From the NCBI RefSeq assembly GCF_004803895.1, contig NZ_CP021978.1:2232001-2296000 (forward strand): DNA of 64,000 nt, in the 5' to 3' direction. The notes under the pieces were generated by a model. It saw nothing but the letters and a program-made list of their open reading frames with translations, had not been told where the DNA came from and searched no databases. Origin of the DNA: Streptomyces hawaiiensis (GTDB lineage Bacteria; Actinomycetota; Actinomycetes; Streptomycetales; Streptomycetaceae). Each line of letters starts with the position of its first letter. Position 1 is the stretch's first letter. Shown here in pieces: positions 1 to 11,011 of the stretch. Both the position numbers and the translations under genes were made by a program.

Positions 1-117
1 GAGGCGACGGGCGAGATCCGGCGCGGCGATTTCGGACTGGACTTCGCCCCCGGTCTGCTCGGCGAAGTGGTCAAGATCCAGCTCGACATGCAGTTCGTGG
101 AGCCGAAGACGGCCTGA
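1..117 (+). CDS. YceI-family protein, C-terminal end (partial)
   Basis: The window opens inside a reading frame that ends at the TGA at 115-117. The 38 visible residues (EATGEIRRGDFGLDF...LGEVVKIQLDM) fit the last beta strands of YceI-like lipocalin-fold proteins, which bind isoprenoid-type lipids and usually end with an R-x-D-F-G-L then G-D-x-V-x-I-x-x-D pattern. The start and most of the protein lie outside the window, so the family call rests on this tail only. It converges on uvrA and both share the hairpin that follows. Confidence 0.6.
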   Translation, partial: EATGEIRRGDFGLDFAPGLLGEVVKIQLDMQFVEPKTA

Positions 118-129
118 CCGCGCACCGAA

Positions 130-171
130 CGCGCCGTGCCCCACAGGAGGTTGCCTGTGGGGCACGGCGCG
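130..171. terminator. Bidirectional terminator between the YceI-like gene and uvrA
   Basis: An 18-bp perfect inverted repeat (arms 130-147 and 154-171) surrounds a 6-base loop. It sits 12 bases after the YceI-like stop and 14 bases beyond the uvrA stop on the other strand, so it can serve both convergent genes. There is no clear T tract, which is usual for Streptomyces terminators. Confidence 0.85.
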
Positions 172-185
172 TGCAGCAGGAGACC

Positions 186-3212
<3,027 letters not shown>

Positions 3213-3267
3213 GCCGGTCCGCACCTTTCTTGAGAGAAGTGACAGGGGCGGGGCCCCCGTCTTTCTC

Positions 3268-3290
3268 AGACTAGGGGAGGCCACTGACAA
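3268..3290 (-). promoter_or_regulatory. PafBC/RecA-NDp-type DNA-damage promoter of uvrA
   Basis: On the minus strand: TTGTCAGTGGC, six bases, then TAGTCT. This matches the actinobacterial RecA/LexA-independent damage promoter (TTGTCAGTGGC-N6-TAGGGT) at every strong position. Transcription would start near 3261, giving a leader of about 49 bases that contains the uvrA ribosome site. I saw no LexA box here. Confidence 0.85.
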
Positions 3291-3434
3291 CGCCGGACGG
3301 ATTCACGGGTTGCCAACAAACCCCGGCTCTCCAGCATGCCCGACGCCACGTCCGACCATATAGCACGTGCTTTCGATTTATGGCACTGCTTCACCACCTT
3401 CACCCGAAGGAGTGGCGGAGTTAGGGTCAGCACC

Positions 3435-4124
3435 ATGATTGATCACGCTCATGACCTGGCGTCTGTACGTGACGCGACGGAACGGCTGCTGACCGCAGTC
3501 GGCAAACTGGACAACGCCTCTGTGACCCACCCGTCACGGCTGCCCGGCTGGAGCCGCGGCCATGTCCTGGCCCACCTCGCCCGCAACGCGGACGCCCTCG
3601 TGAACGTGCTCGAGGGGCGCCCCATGTACGTCTCCGGGGAAACCCGGGACGCCGACATCGAGCGGGACGCCCCGCGCGGCATCGATCTCCAGCTCGACGA
3701 CCTGCGCGAGAGCGCGGCCCGCTTCCAGTCCGCCGGGGACGCTCCGGCGGACTGGTCGCGCACCGTGGAGCTGCGCAACGGGGTCACGGACTCCGCCTCC
3801 CGGGTGCCGTTCCGGCGGTGGGCCGAGGTGGAGCTGCATCATGTGGACCTGGGGATCGGGTACGAGCTGGAGGATCTGCCGGCGGAGTTCACCGAGCGGG
3901 AGATCGACTTTCTCGCCGACCGGTTCGCCGGGCATCCCGACGTACCGTCCACTCGCCTCACGGACGGCACGCGCGCGTGGAGCACGGGACGGGAGGCGGC
4001 GAGCGGACCGGAGGTGACCGTCACGGGCTCGCCGGCGGACCTGCTGGGCTGGCTCGCCGGCCGCAGCACCGGGGCCGCGCCGGCGGTGGAGGGGGGTCCG
4101 CTGCCCGCGCTGCCGCCTCTCTAG
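3435..4124 (+). CDS. Maleylpyruvate isomerase-family, mycothiol-dependent enzyme
   Basis: A 229-aa DinB/MDMPI-fold protein. The N-terminal four-helix bundle carries the family pattern LPGWSRGHVLAHLARNADAL (residues about 36-55), with the His residues that bind the metal in this superfamily, and a further metal-ligand candidate in EVELHHVDLG (about 135). The C-terminal part (SPADLLGWLAGR) is the small MDMPI C domain. Such enzymes use mycothiol as cofactor or substrate; the substrate here is unknown. ATG 3435 is chosen because homologues begin MIDHAxDLASVRDAT. A TTAGGGT box ends 8 bases before this ATG, so the mRNA may be nearly leaderless; the earlier in-frame start at 3336 has no support. Confidence 0.85.
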   Translation: MIDHAHDLASVRDATERLLTAVGKLDNASVTHPSRLPGWSRGHVLAHLARNADALVNVLEGRPMYVSGETRDADIERDAPRGIDLQLDDLRESAARFQSAGDAPADWSRTVELRNGVTDSASRVPFRRWAEVELHHVDLGIGYELEDLPAEFTEREIDFLADRFAGHPDVPSTRLTDGTRAWSTGREAASGPEVTVTGSPADLLGWLAGRSTGAAPAVEGGPLPALPPL

Positions 4125-4179
4125 GACCGCTTCCCCGGCCGCGGGACCGGGGCCACTCTCCCGCTATAGGCTGGCGGAC

Positions 4180-4836
4180 ATGACGTACAGCGGAGAGGTG
4201 ACGGTCGGCGGACCGGCCGATGTGCACGAGCTCGCGGACCTGATGATCACCAAGATCGCGGTGGGTCCGATGAACAACAACGCCTATCTGCTGCGCTGCC
4301 GGGCCACGGACGAGCAGTTGCTGATCGACGCCGCGAACGAGGCGGGCACACTGCTCGGCATGATCGGTGACGACGGCATCGCGTCCGTCGTCACGACTCA
4401 CCAGCACGGCGACCACTGGCAGGCGCTCGCCGAGGTCGTGGCGGCCACCGGCGCCCGAACCTACGCGGGCCGGGAGGACGCCGACGGCATCCCCGTACGG
4501 ACCGACGTGCGGGTCGACGACGGCGACACCATCCGGGTGGGGCGCGTGGAACTCACCGCGCGCCACCTGGTCGGGCACACACCCGGTTCGATCGCCCTCG
4601 TCTACGACGACCCGCACGGGCATCCCCATGTGTTCACCGGGGACTGCCTGTTCCCCGGCGGCGTGGGCAACACGCACAAGGACCCGGAGGCGTTCGCCCG
4701 TCTCCTTCATGACGTCGAGACCAAGATCTTCGGTGCTCTCCCGGACGAGACCTGGGTGTACCCGGGGCACGGCAACGACACGAGCCTGGGCGCGGAGCGC
4801 CCGCACCTGCCGGAGTGGCACGCGCGCGGGTGGTGA
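4180..4836 (+). CDS. Metallo-beta-lactamase-fold hydrolase (glyoxalase II-like)
   Basis: A 218-aa single-domain metallo-hydrolase. THQHGDHW (about residues 69-76) is the HxHxDH metal motif. HLVGHTPGS supplies the next His, FTGDCLF the bridging Asp, and VYPGHGND the last His. The overall order is that of GloB-type thioester hydrolases. It follows the MDMPI-family gene by 55 bases on the same strand, so both may act on mycothiol conjugates; that is inference from position. The 3' end (a 13-base sequence with the stop codon) is repeated 17 bases downstream. Confidence 0.85.
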   Translation: MTYSGEVTVGGPADVHELADLMITKIAVGPMNNNAYLLRCRATDEQLLIDAANEAGTLLGMIGDDGIASVVTTHQHGDHWQALAEVVAATGARTYAGREDADGIPVRTDVRVDDGDTIRVGRVELTARHLVGHTPGSIALVYDDPHGHPHVFTGDCLFPGGVGNTHKDPEAFARLLHDVETKIFGALPDETWVYPGHGNDTSLGAERPHLPEWHARGW

Positions 4837-5212
4837 AGCCGCGCGGGTGGTGAGGACGGGCACGAGTGGTGCGTGACTGCGCGGGGCGCGAACGCGTGGG
4901 GTGGTGAGCCGCGCCCGCGCCCCGTGTGAATCGTTCGCACATACGAGGGTCGCACGTGCGCTCCCTTCCTCTGTGGTTGCGCAGTCAACTGGTATCAGCC
5001 CCGCGCAGGATGACGGCTCCTGAGCGGATGGGCCGCCGGCCTGTCGATCCCCGCCCTCGGCCGGCGGCCCCGGCACCGGCACCGGCACCGGCACCTGCCG
5101 AACACGGCGCCGTTCGAGGCCCGTTCACGTGATCGCAACACCCGTTCCCACGATCCGGACAGATGGTGCCGTGACCTCGACAAACGGGACCGCCGACTGT
5201 CAATCTCCCGCC
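4837..5212. other. Intergenic stretch with short repeats before the ABC operon
   Basis: No convincing gene. A copy of the MBL gene's 3' end (GCGCGGGTGGTGA, 4824-4836) recurs at 4841-4853, with a weaker third copy near 4894-4907. A CCGGCA hexamer is repeated four times at 5070-5093. The rest presumably holds the promoter of the amino-acid ABC operon, which I cannot place with confidence. Confidence 0.5.
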
Positions 5213-6082
5213 ATGCATCCTGCCCCGCGTGTCCTGCGCCGCGCCGCCGCCGTCGTTCTCCTCGCCGCCGCCGTGAGCTGCGCTCCGCAGCCGGAGGAGG
5301 CCGGCAAGCCGTCGTCCTCCGCCGGGAGCGCGTGCCAGAAGGGCGAGTTGGCCACCCGGACCTCGGACAAGCTGACGATCGCCACCGACGAGCCCGCCTA
5401 CGAGCCCTGGTTCAAGGACGACGAGCCCGCCAACGGCAAGGGCTTCGAGTCGGCGGTCGCCTACGCCGTCGCCGGACAGCTCGGCTACGCCAAGGACAAG
5501 GTCGCCTGGCAGACGGTCCCCTTCAACAAGGCCTTCGCGCCCGGCGAGAAGACCTTCGACTTCGACATCAACCAGGTGTCCGTCAGCGAGGAGCGCAAGA
5601 AGGCCGTGGACTTCTCCACCGGCTACTACGACGTGCGCCAGGCCGTCGTCGCGTTGAAGGGCTCCAAGGCCGCGAAGGCGAAGAGCATCGCGGACCTGAG
5701 GGGCGTGAAGCTGGGCGCGCAGGTCGGCACCACCAGCCTCGACTACATCGACGCCGTGGTGCGGCCCACGCAGGCCGCGGCCGTCTACGGCAAGAACGAC
5801 CAGGCCAAGTCCGCGCTGAAGAACGGCCAGGTCGACGCCATCGTCGTCGACCTGCCGACCGCCTTCTACATCACCGGGGCCGAGGTCACCGACGCGACAA
5901 TCGTCGGTCAGTTCGAGCACCAGGGCGGCACGCCGGAGCAGTTCGGTCTCGTGCTCGACAAGGGCAGCGCGCTCACCTCCTGCGTCTCGCGGGCCGTGGA
6001 CGCCCTGCGCGAGGACGGCACGCTCGCGAAGATCGAGCAGCAGTGGCTGTCGGACGCCGTCGACGCACCGGTGCTCAAGTGA
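5213..6082 (+). CDS. Amino-acid ABC transporter substrate-binding lipoprotein
   Basis: A 289-aa family 3 solute-binding protein. From ATG 5213 it starts with a lipoprotein signal: basic MHPAPRVLRR, a hydrophobic Ala/Val/Leu stretch, then the lipobox AVSC at about residue 23. The body has the SBP_bac_3 pattern: LTIATDEPAYEPWFKDD, KGFESAVAYAVAGQLG, FDFDINQVSVSEERKKAVDFS and LRGVKLGAQVGTTSLDYI. It would capture a polar amino acid outside the membrane. The stop overlaps the permease GTG in GTGA, so the two are translationally coupled. No good ribosome site precedes 5213; an upstream in-frame GTG at 5171 is possible but would spoil the signal peptide. Confidence 0.9.
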   Translation: MHPAPRVLRRAAAVVLLAAAVSCAPQPEEAGKPSSSAGSACQKGELATRTSDKLTIATDEPAYEPWFKDDEPANGKGFESAVAYAVAGQLGYAKDKVAWQTVPFNKAFAPGEKTFDFDINQVSVSEERKKAVDFSTGYYDVRQAVVALKGSKAAKAKSIADLRGVKLGAQVGTTSLDYIDAVVRPTQAAAVYGKNDQAKSALKNGQVDAIVVDLPTAFYITGAEVTDATIVGQFEHQGGTPEQFGLVLDKGSALTSCVSRAVDALREDGTLAKIEQQWLSDAVDAPVLK

Positions 6083-6975
6083 CCCTGAACAAGGCAGAGC
6101 CGGGCTCCGGCGAGCACGATGCGGCGGACGACTACGTCCCGTCGCAGCGGCGCCTGGACCGGGAGCGCTACCAGCGCGCCCGCGCCCGGCGCGCGACGGC
6201 GATCGGCGCGCTCTCGACCCTCGTCACCGCGGTCGTCCTCTACCTGGTCGTCGTCAGCGCCCCGGGCTGGCCGCGCACCAAGGAGACCTTCTTCGACTGG
6301 GGGTACGCACGCGAGGCGCTCCCGAAGGTCCTGGAAGGACTGTGGCTGAACGTCCGGCTGCTGCTGGTCTGCGGGGCCGCGGTGCTCGTCCTCGGCATGC
6401 TGATCGCCGTCGCCCGTACGCTGCGCGGCCCGGTGTTCTTCCCTCTGCGCTTCCTGGCCGCCGCGTACACGGACTTCTTCCGGGGGCTGCCGCTCATCAT
6501 CAACCTGATGATCGTGGTCCTCGGCGTCCCGGCGCTGCGGCTCCAGGGGGTGACCGTCGACCCGGTGCTGCTCGGCGGCACCGCGCTGACCCTGACGTAC
6601 TCGGCGTATGTCGCCGAGGTGTTCCGCGCCGGCATCGAGTCCGTGCACCCCTCGCAGCGCGCAGCGGCCCGCTCGCTGGGACTGAGCAACCGGCAGGCAC
6701 TGCGGTACGTGGTGCTGCCCCAGGCGGTGCGCCGCCAGGTGCCGCCGCTGCTGAACGACCTGGTGTCGCTGCAGAAGGACACCGGGCTCGTCTCGATCGG
6801 CGGTGCGGTGGACGCCGTACGGGCCGCCGACATCATCGTCGGCCGCAGCCTCAACTACACGCCGTACATCGTCGCGGGTCTGGTCTTCGTCGCGCTGACC
6901 ATCCCCATGACCCGCTTCACGGACTGGGTGACGGCACGGATGGACCGCCGGCAGGCCCAGGGAGGAGCCACATGA
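6079..6975 (+). CDS. Amino-acid ABC transporter permease (HisMQ type)
   Basis: A 298-aa inner-membrane permease. After about 50 polar residues and one predicted segment (ALSTLVTAVVLYLVVV) comes the His/Glu/Gln/Arg/opine permease core: YTDFFRGLPLIINLMIV, TYSAYVAEVFRAGIESV, then the EAA loop QRAAARSLGLSNRQALRYVVLPQA, where the ATPase docks. GTG 6079 overlaps the stop of the binding-protein gene and the TGA overlaps the ATPase ATG. This is a tight three-gene operon with one permease, which would form a homodimer. Confidence 0.93.
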   Translation: MTLNKAEPGSGEHDAADDYVPSQRRLDRERYQRARARRATAIGALSTLVTAVVLYLVVVSAPGWPRTKETFFDWGYAREALPKVLEGLWLNVRLLLVCGAAVLVLGMLIAVARTLRGPVFFPLRFLAAAYTDFFRGLPLIINLMIVVLGVPALRLQGVTVDPVLLGGTALTLTYSAYVAEVFRAGIESVHPSQRAAARSLGLSNRQALRYVVLPQAVRRQVPPLLNDLVSLQKDTGLVSIGGAVDAVRAADIIVGRSLNYTPYIVAGLVFVALTIPMTRFTDWVTARMDRRQAQGGAT

Positions 6976-7724
6976 GCGAGACGCCCGTGCTGCGCATGGA
7001 GTCCGTCCGCAAGACCTTCGGCGACTCGGTCGTCCTGCGGGACGTCGACCTGGAGGTCGCCCCCCACACGGTCACCGCGCTGATCGGCGCCTCCGGCTCC
7101 GGCAAGTCCACACTGCTGCGGTGCGCCAACCTGCTGGAGGAGATCGACGACGGGGCGATCTGGCTGGACGACGAGGAGATCACCGACCCGCGCGCCGACC
7201 AGGACGCGGTGCGCCGCCGGATCGGCGTGGTCTTCCAGGCGTACAACCTGTTTCCGCACATGACGGTCCTGGACAACATCACGCTCGCCCCGCGCCGCGT
7301 GCACGGGGTGCCCCGAGCCGAGGCGGAGGCACGCGCGCGTGAACTGCTGGAGCGGCTGGGGCTGGGCGGGAAGGCGGGCGAGTACCCGGACCGGCTGAGC
7401 GGCGGACAGCAGCAGCGCGTGGCGATCGTCCGCTCCCTGGCCGTACGTCCCCGGCTGCTGCTGCTCGACGAGATCACCGCCGCCCTCGATCCCGAGCTGG
7501 TGGGCGAGGTCCTCACCGTCGTCCGCGGACTGAAGGACGAGGGCATGACCATGGTGCTGGCCACCCACGAGATGGGCTTCGCCCGGGAGGTCGCCGACCA
7601 GGTGTGCTTCCTGGACGGCGGGGTGGTGCTGGAACGCGGCACCGCCGAGCAGGTGTTCGGGGATCCGCAGCAGGAGCGCACGCGGCGCTTCCTGCGGCGG
7701 ATCGTGGAGGCGGGGAGGCTGTAG
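6972..7724 (+). CDS. Amino-acid ABC transporter ATP-binding protein (GlnQ type)
   Basis: A 250-aa nucleotide-binding subunit. It has Walker A GASGSGKST (about residues 38-46), a Q-loop in VVFQAYNLFPHMTVLDN, the signature LSGGQQQR, Walker B LLLLDEITAALDP and the switch His in LATHEMGFA. This is the PAAT (polar amino acid) type, and the neighbouring genes supply the matching permease and lipoprotein. The residue after the catalytic Glu is Ile rather than the usual Pro. A short GGCTGTA sequence at the stop recurs 16 bases downstream. Confidence 0.95.
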   Translation: MSETPVLRMESVRKTFGDSVVLRDVDLEVAPHTVTALIGASGSGKSTLLRCANLLEEIDDGAIWLDDEEITDPRADQDAVRRRIGVVFQAYNLFPHMTVLDNITLAPRRVHGVPRAEAEARARELLERLGLGGKAGEYPDRLSGGQQQRVAIVRSLAVRPRLLLLDEITAALDPELVGEVLTVVRGLKDEGMTMVLATHEMGFAREVADQVCFLDGGVVLERGTAEQVFGDPQQERTRRFLRRIVEAGRL

Positions 7725-7779
7725 GAAGGCGGGCTGTAAGGGGCGTCCGCCATGGCCTGCGGGGCTTACCGGCAACGGC

Positions 7780-8253
7780 TCACGTGTCCGCCTTGCCCGC
7801 CCCCGCCAGCGCCGCGACGCGCTCCACGCCGAACACGTACCCCTGCACCCCGCAGCCCGCGATGACCCCGTCGGCGCGCAGCGAGACGTACGAGTGGTGC
7901 CGGAACGCCTCACGCTGGTGGATGTTGGAGATGTGGACCTCCAGCACCGGCAGGCCGTCACAGGTGTTGAGGGCGTCCAGGATGGCGACGGAGGTGTGCG
8001 AATAGGCACCGGGGTTGATCACGATGCCGCAGTGGTTCAGCCGCGCCTCGTGGATCCAGTCGACCAGTTCGCCCTCGTGGTTGGACTGGCGGAAGTCGAC
8101 CGTGCCGCCGTGCGCGGCCGCCGCCTTGGCGCACAGGGCCTCGACGTCGGCGAGGGTGTCGGAGCCGTAGATCTCCGGCTGGCGCTGGCCGAGGAGGTTC
8201 AGGTTGGGGCCGTTGAGGATCATGATCGGGGCGTGGGCCAGGGTGCGGGGCAC
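7780..8253 (-). CDS. aroQ: Type II 3-dehydroquinate dehydratase
   Basis: A 157-aa enzyme that dehydrates 3-dehydroquinate to 3-dehydroshikimate in the shikimate pathway (or in quinate breakdown), normally as a dodecamer. Visible family motifs are [21 protein letters not shown] with the catalytic Tyr, [15 protein letters not shown], and [17 protein letters not shown] with the catalytic His. GTG 8253 is chosen because GGAGG lies 5 bases upstream; a longer frame to 8298 would add residues without homologue support. A MHS-type transporter that could carry shikimate-like acids lies 1.4 kb away, but on the other strand. Confidence 0.96.
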   Translation of the reverse strand: MPRTLAHAPIMILNGPNLNLLGQRQPEIYGSDTLADVEALCAKAAAAHGGTVDFRQSNHEGELVDWIHEARLNHCGIVINPGAYSHTSVAILDALNTCDGLPVLEVHISNIHQREAFRHHSYVSLRADGVIAGCGVQGYVFGVERVAALAGAGKADT

Positions 8254-8318
8254 GGTTCCTCCGGTCCGTTCAGGGTCGGGCGGCCCGTGGCGGACCACCG
8301 CTCAGAGCCGGTCTATCA

Positions 8319-8500
8319 CGGTGCGTGCGCTGGTCTTCTCTCGGTGCATGCGCCGTTCTTGCCTAGATGCGCGCGCTGGTCTCGTCTTGGTGCGTGCGCC
8401 CGTCCTGTCTCGATGTCGCCCGCCGATCTCGTCTCAGCGCGGCGCATCGAGCTTGTCCTGGTGCGCACGGGGCCCGTTTATCACGGTGCGCCGGCAGCCC
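8319..8500. repeat. Eight degenerate ~23-bp tandem repeats
   Basis: Between aroQ and the S66 gene the sequence falls into about eight imperfect units of 22-24 bp (8319, 8341, 8364, 8387, 8410, 8434, 8458, 8481). Most follow a pattern like tNGGTGCGtGCGC-yGgTCtTGTC. The 12-mer TATCACGGTGCG is exact at 8314-8325 and 8479-8490. The whole 268-base gap is occupied by them, with no gene. Confidence 0.6.
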
Positions 8501-8521
8501 ACCGGGCCGTAGCCTCCCGGT

Positions 8522-9577
8522 ATGACGAGCCTGACCAGCCCGGTCTATCCGCCCAAGCCGTCCCCCGGTGACCGCATCGCCGTGATCTCGCCCTCCTCGG
8601 GTCTGCCGGGGCTCTTCCCGCTCCCCTACGAGCTGGGCCTGGAGCGGCTGCGCAAGGAGTACGGGCTGGAGCCGGTGGAGTATCCGGCGACCTGCACGAT
8701 GGGCTCCACGCCCCAGGAGCGGGCCGACGACATCCACGCCGCCTTCGCCGACCCGGAGATCAAGGCCGTCATCGCGTCGATCGGCGGCGACGACCAGATC
8801 ACCGTGCTGCCGTACCTGGACCGGGAGTTGATCCGGGCCAACCCGAAGCCGTTCTTCGGTATGAGCGACAACACGAACCTGCTCGCGTTCCTGCGCACCT
8901 GCGGCATCGTCGGCTTCCACGGCGGGAGCGTGATGTGCGAACTGGGCCGACCGGGGGCCATGCATCCGCAGACCGCCGAGTCCCTGCGCGCCGCCCTGTT
9001 CACCTCGGGACCGTACGAGTTGAGGCCCGCCGAGCGGTGGCGTGACACCGACCGGGACTGGGCGGACCCGGCGACCTTCGACGCGGAGCCGGAGACCCGG
9101 CCCGGCACCGGCTGGACCTGGGTGAACCCCGACCGGGTCATAGAAGGCCGTAGTTGGGGCGGCTGCCTGGAGATCGTCGCCTGGCTGCTGATGGCCGACC
9201 GGGAGATCGCGCGCGACCTGTCCGAGTACGACGGCGGCGTGCTGCTCATGGAGACCTCGGAGGACATGCCGAGCGCCACGGAGGTCTTCCACACCCTGCG
9301 CGGCATGGGCGAGCGCGGGCTGCTGAGGCGCTTCTCTGCCCTGCTGATGGGCCGACCGAAGACCTGGTGCTTCGAGCGGCCCAACACCCCGGAGGAGGCC
9401 GCTCGTTACGCGGCCGACCAGCGGGAGGCCGTCCTGCGCGCCATGCGGACGTACGCCCCCGAGGCCACGATCGTCTTCGACGTGGACTTCGGGCACACCG
9501 ATCCGCAACTGGTGATCCCCTACGGCGGCACCGTGCGTATGGACGGACCCGCCCGGCGCATCACGGTCACGTACTGA
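8522..9577 (+). CDS. Peptidase S66 family protein (LD-carboxypeptidase / MccF-like)
   Basis: A 351-aa serine peptidase of the S66 family, which includes murein LD-carboxypeptidases and microcin C self-immunity protein MccF. The N-terminal half has PGDRIAVISPSSG, IKAVIASIGGDDQ and FFGMSDNTNLLAFL, in which the Ser of GMSD is the nucleophile. The C-terminal half has EGRSWGGCLEIVAWL, the conserved Glu region LLMETSEDMPSA, and DVDFGHTDPQLVIP with the catalytic His. The length and the G-R-S-W-G-G-C-L motif fit MccF-like members better than short LdcA. ATG 8522 follows the repeat array directly; no strong ribosome site is visible. Confidence 0.85.
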   Translation: MTSLTSPVYPPKPSPGDRIAVISPSSGLPGLFPLPYELGLERLRKEYGLEPVEYPATCTMGSTPQERADDIHAAFADPEIKAVIASIGGDDQITVLPYLDRELIRANPKPFFGMSDNTNLLAFLRTCGIVGFHGGSVMCELGRPGAMHPQTAESLRAALFTSGPYELRPAERWRDTDRDWADPATFDAEPETRPGTGWTWVNPDRVIEGRSWGGCLEIVAWLLMADREIARDLSEYDGGVLLMETSEDMPSATEVFHTLRGMGERGLLRRFSALLMGRPKTWCFERPNTPEEAARYAADQREAVLRAMRTYAPEATIVFDVDFGHTDPQLVIPYGGTVRMDGPARRITVTY

Positions 9578-9638
9578 GGGCCCCCAAGCCCTCCGCGCGC
9601 CCCCGTAACCGGCGGTCACGGTGGGTGGTTGACGCGGC

Positions 9639-10946
9639 ATGCACGACGTACGCACCGTAAGGGCACCCTCCATGCCGCGCCTCGCGGCCGCCTCACTCGC
9701 CGGCACTGCCATCGAGTTCTACGACTTCTTCGTCTACGGCACCGCGGCGGCCCTGATCCTGGGGCCGCTGTTCTTCCCGACCTTCTCCCCGGTGGCCGGG
9801 ACGCTGGCCGCCTTCGCCACCTTCGGTGTGGGCTTCGTGGCCCGGCCGCTCGGGGCGGTGCTGTTCGGGCACATCGGGGACCGGCGGGGGCGGCGGCCGG
9901 TCCTCGTCGCCTCCCTGCTGCTGACCGGGGCCTCCACGGTCGCGGTCGGCTGCGTGCCGACGTACGACACGATCGGCGTGGCCGCTCCCCTACTGCTCCT
10001 GGTGCTGCGCTTCCTCCAGGGGCTGGGGCTCGGCGGGGAGTGGGGCGGGGCGGTGCTGCTGGCGGTGGAGCACGCGCCGGCCGAGCGGCGCGCCCTGTGG
10101 TCGAGCTTCCCGCAGGTCGGGCCCGCGCTGGGGTTCCTGCTCGCCAACGGTGTGGTGCTGGGGCTGTCCTCGACACTGACCGAGGCGCAGTTCGCCGCGT
10201 GGGGGTGGCGGGTGCCGTTCTGGGCGGCGGGGGTGCTGGCCGTCGTGGGACTGTGGCTGCGGTCGTCGCTCACCGAGAGCCCCAGCTTCCTCGAGATCGA
10301 CGACCACGCGCGCGTGCCGCTCGCCGAGGTCGTCCGCGACCACTGGCGGCTCCTCCTGCTGACCGGCGGCGGACTCGCGATCGGCTACGCGATCTTCTAC
10401 GCCGTGACGACCTGGTCCCTCGCCTACGGGACGGAGCGGCTCGGGGTGAGCCGCAACGTCATGCTGACCTGCATCATGGGCGCGGTGCTCGTGAAGGGTG
10501 CGCTCACCCCGCTGATGGCGCTGCTCGGAGACCGCTACGGCCGGCGGCCGCTGTGCCTGGCCGGGTGTACGGCCGCCGCCCTGTGGATGTTCCCGATGGT
10601 CGCGCTCCTCGCCACCGGGGCACCGCTGCCGATGTTCCTGGGCTTCCTCGGGGCGATGCTCGCGTTCATCACGATGTTCGCCGTGATCGCCGCGTATCTG
10701 CCGGAGCTGTACGAGCCGCGGGTGCGCTGCACCGGCGCCGCCGTCGGCTACAACCTCGGAGGAGTGATCGGAGGCGCGCTCACACCGATCGTGGCGACCG
10801 CCCTGGCCGAGCAGGGCGGGCGGGTGCCGTGGGGTGTGGCGGCGTATCTGACGGTGATCGCTCTGTTCAGCCTGGGGTGCTTCGCGTTGCTGCCGGAGAC
10901 GCGTCCGGTGCGGGTGGGTGCGGCTGCGGAGGTCGCTCCGGGGTGA
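9639..10946 (+). CDS. MFS transporter, metabolite:H+ symporter (MHS) family
   Basis: A 435-aa major facilitator protein with about 12 membrane segments. The start LAAASLAGTAIEFYDFFVYGTAAALILG and FLQGLGLGGEWGGAVLLAVE are hallmark MHS sequences (ShiA, KgtP, ProP relatives). Conserved GHIGDRRGRRPVL and GDRYGRRPL loops follow segments 2 and 8. Likely substrates are small carboxylates such as shikimate or alpha-ketoglutarate; the nearby aroQ makes shikimate-type acids attractive but unproven. ATG 9639 is used; ATG 9672 is an alternative. It converges on chaA with a hairpin between them. Confidence 0.88.
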   Translation: MHDVRTVRAPSMPRLAAASLAGTAIEFYDFFVYGTAAALILGPLFFPTFSPVAGTLAAFATFGVGFVARPLGAVLFGHIGDRRGRRPVLVASLLLTGASTVAVGCVPTYDTIGVAAPLLLLVLRFLQGLGLGGEWGGAVLLAVEHAPAERRALWSSFPQVGPALGFLLANGVVLGLSSTLTEAQFAAWGWRVPFWAAGVLAVVGLWLRSSLTESPSFLEIDDHARVPLAEVVRDHWRLLLLTGGGLAIGYAIFYAVTTWSLAYGTERLGVSRNVMLTCIMGAVLVKGALTPLMALLGDRYGRRPLCLAGCTAAALWMFPMVALLATGAPLPMFLGFLGAMLAFITMFAVIAAYLPELYEPRVRCTGAAVGYNLGGVIGGALTPIVATALAEQGGRVPWGVAAYLTVIALFSLGCFALLPETRPVRVGAAAEVAPG

Positions 10947-10977
10947 GCCGGGCCGGGGCTCCTGGTGCCGTGCCGGT

Positions 10978-11009
10978 GCGCGCAAGCGATTGCGTGAGCG
11001 TTTGCGCGC
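10978..11009. terminator. Hairpin between convergent MHS transporter and chaA
   Basis: Arms 10978-10988 and 10999-11009 form an 11-bp stem (one G-T pair) around a 10-base loop, between the stop at 10946 and the chaA stop at 11012. Confidence 0.65.
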
Positions 11010-11011
11010 GC

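Noticed and set aside
3403..3426. GGAGTGGC...TAGGGT before the MDMPI-family gene as a sixth damage promoter
   Set aside because: The spacer is five bases and the TGTC of the -35 element is missing; only the -10 part is convincing.
3291..3434. LexA box upstream of uvrA
   Set aside because: No GAAC-N4-GTTC core is present; the PafBC-type motif explains control.
5332..6975. A fused 547-aa protein covering the binding protein and permease
   Set aside because: The first part is an out-of-frame reading of the lipoprotein gene; the real permease starts at GTG 6079 with a GTGA overlap.
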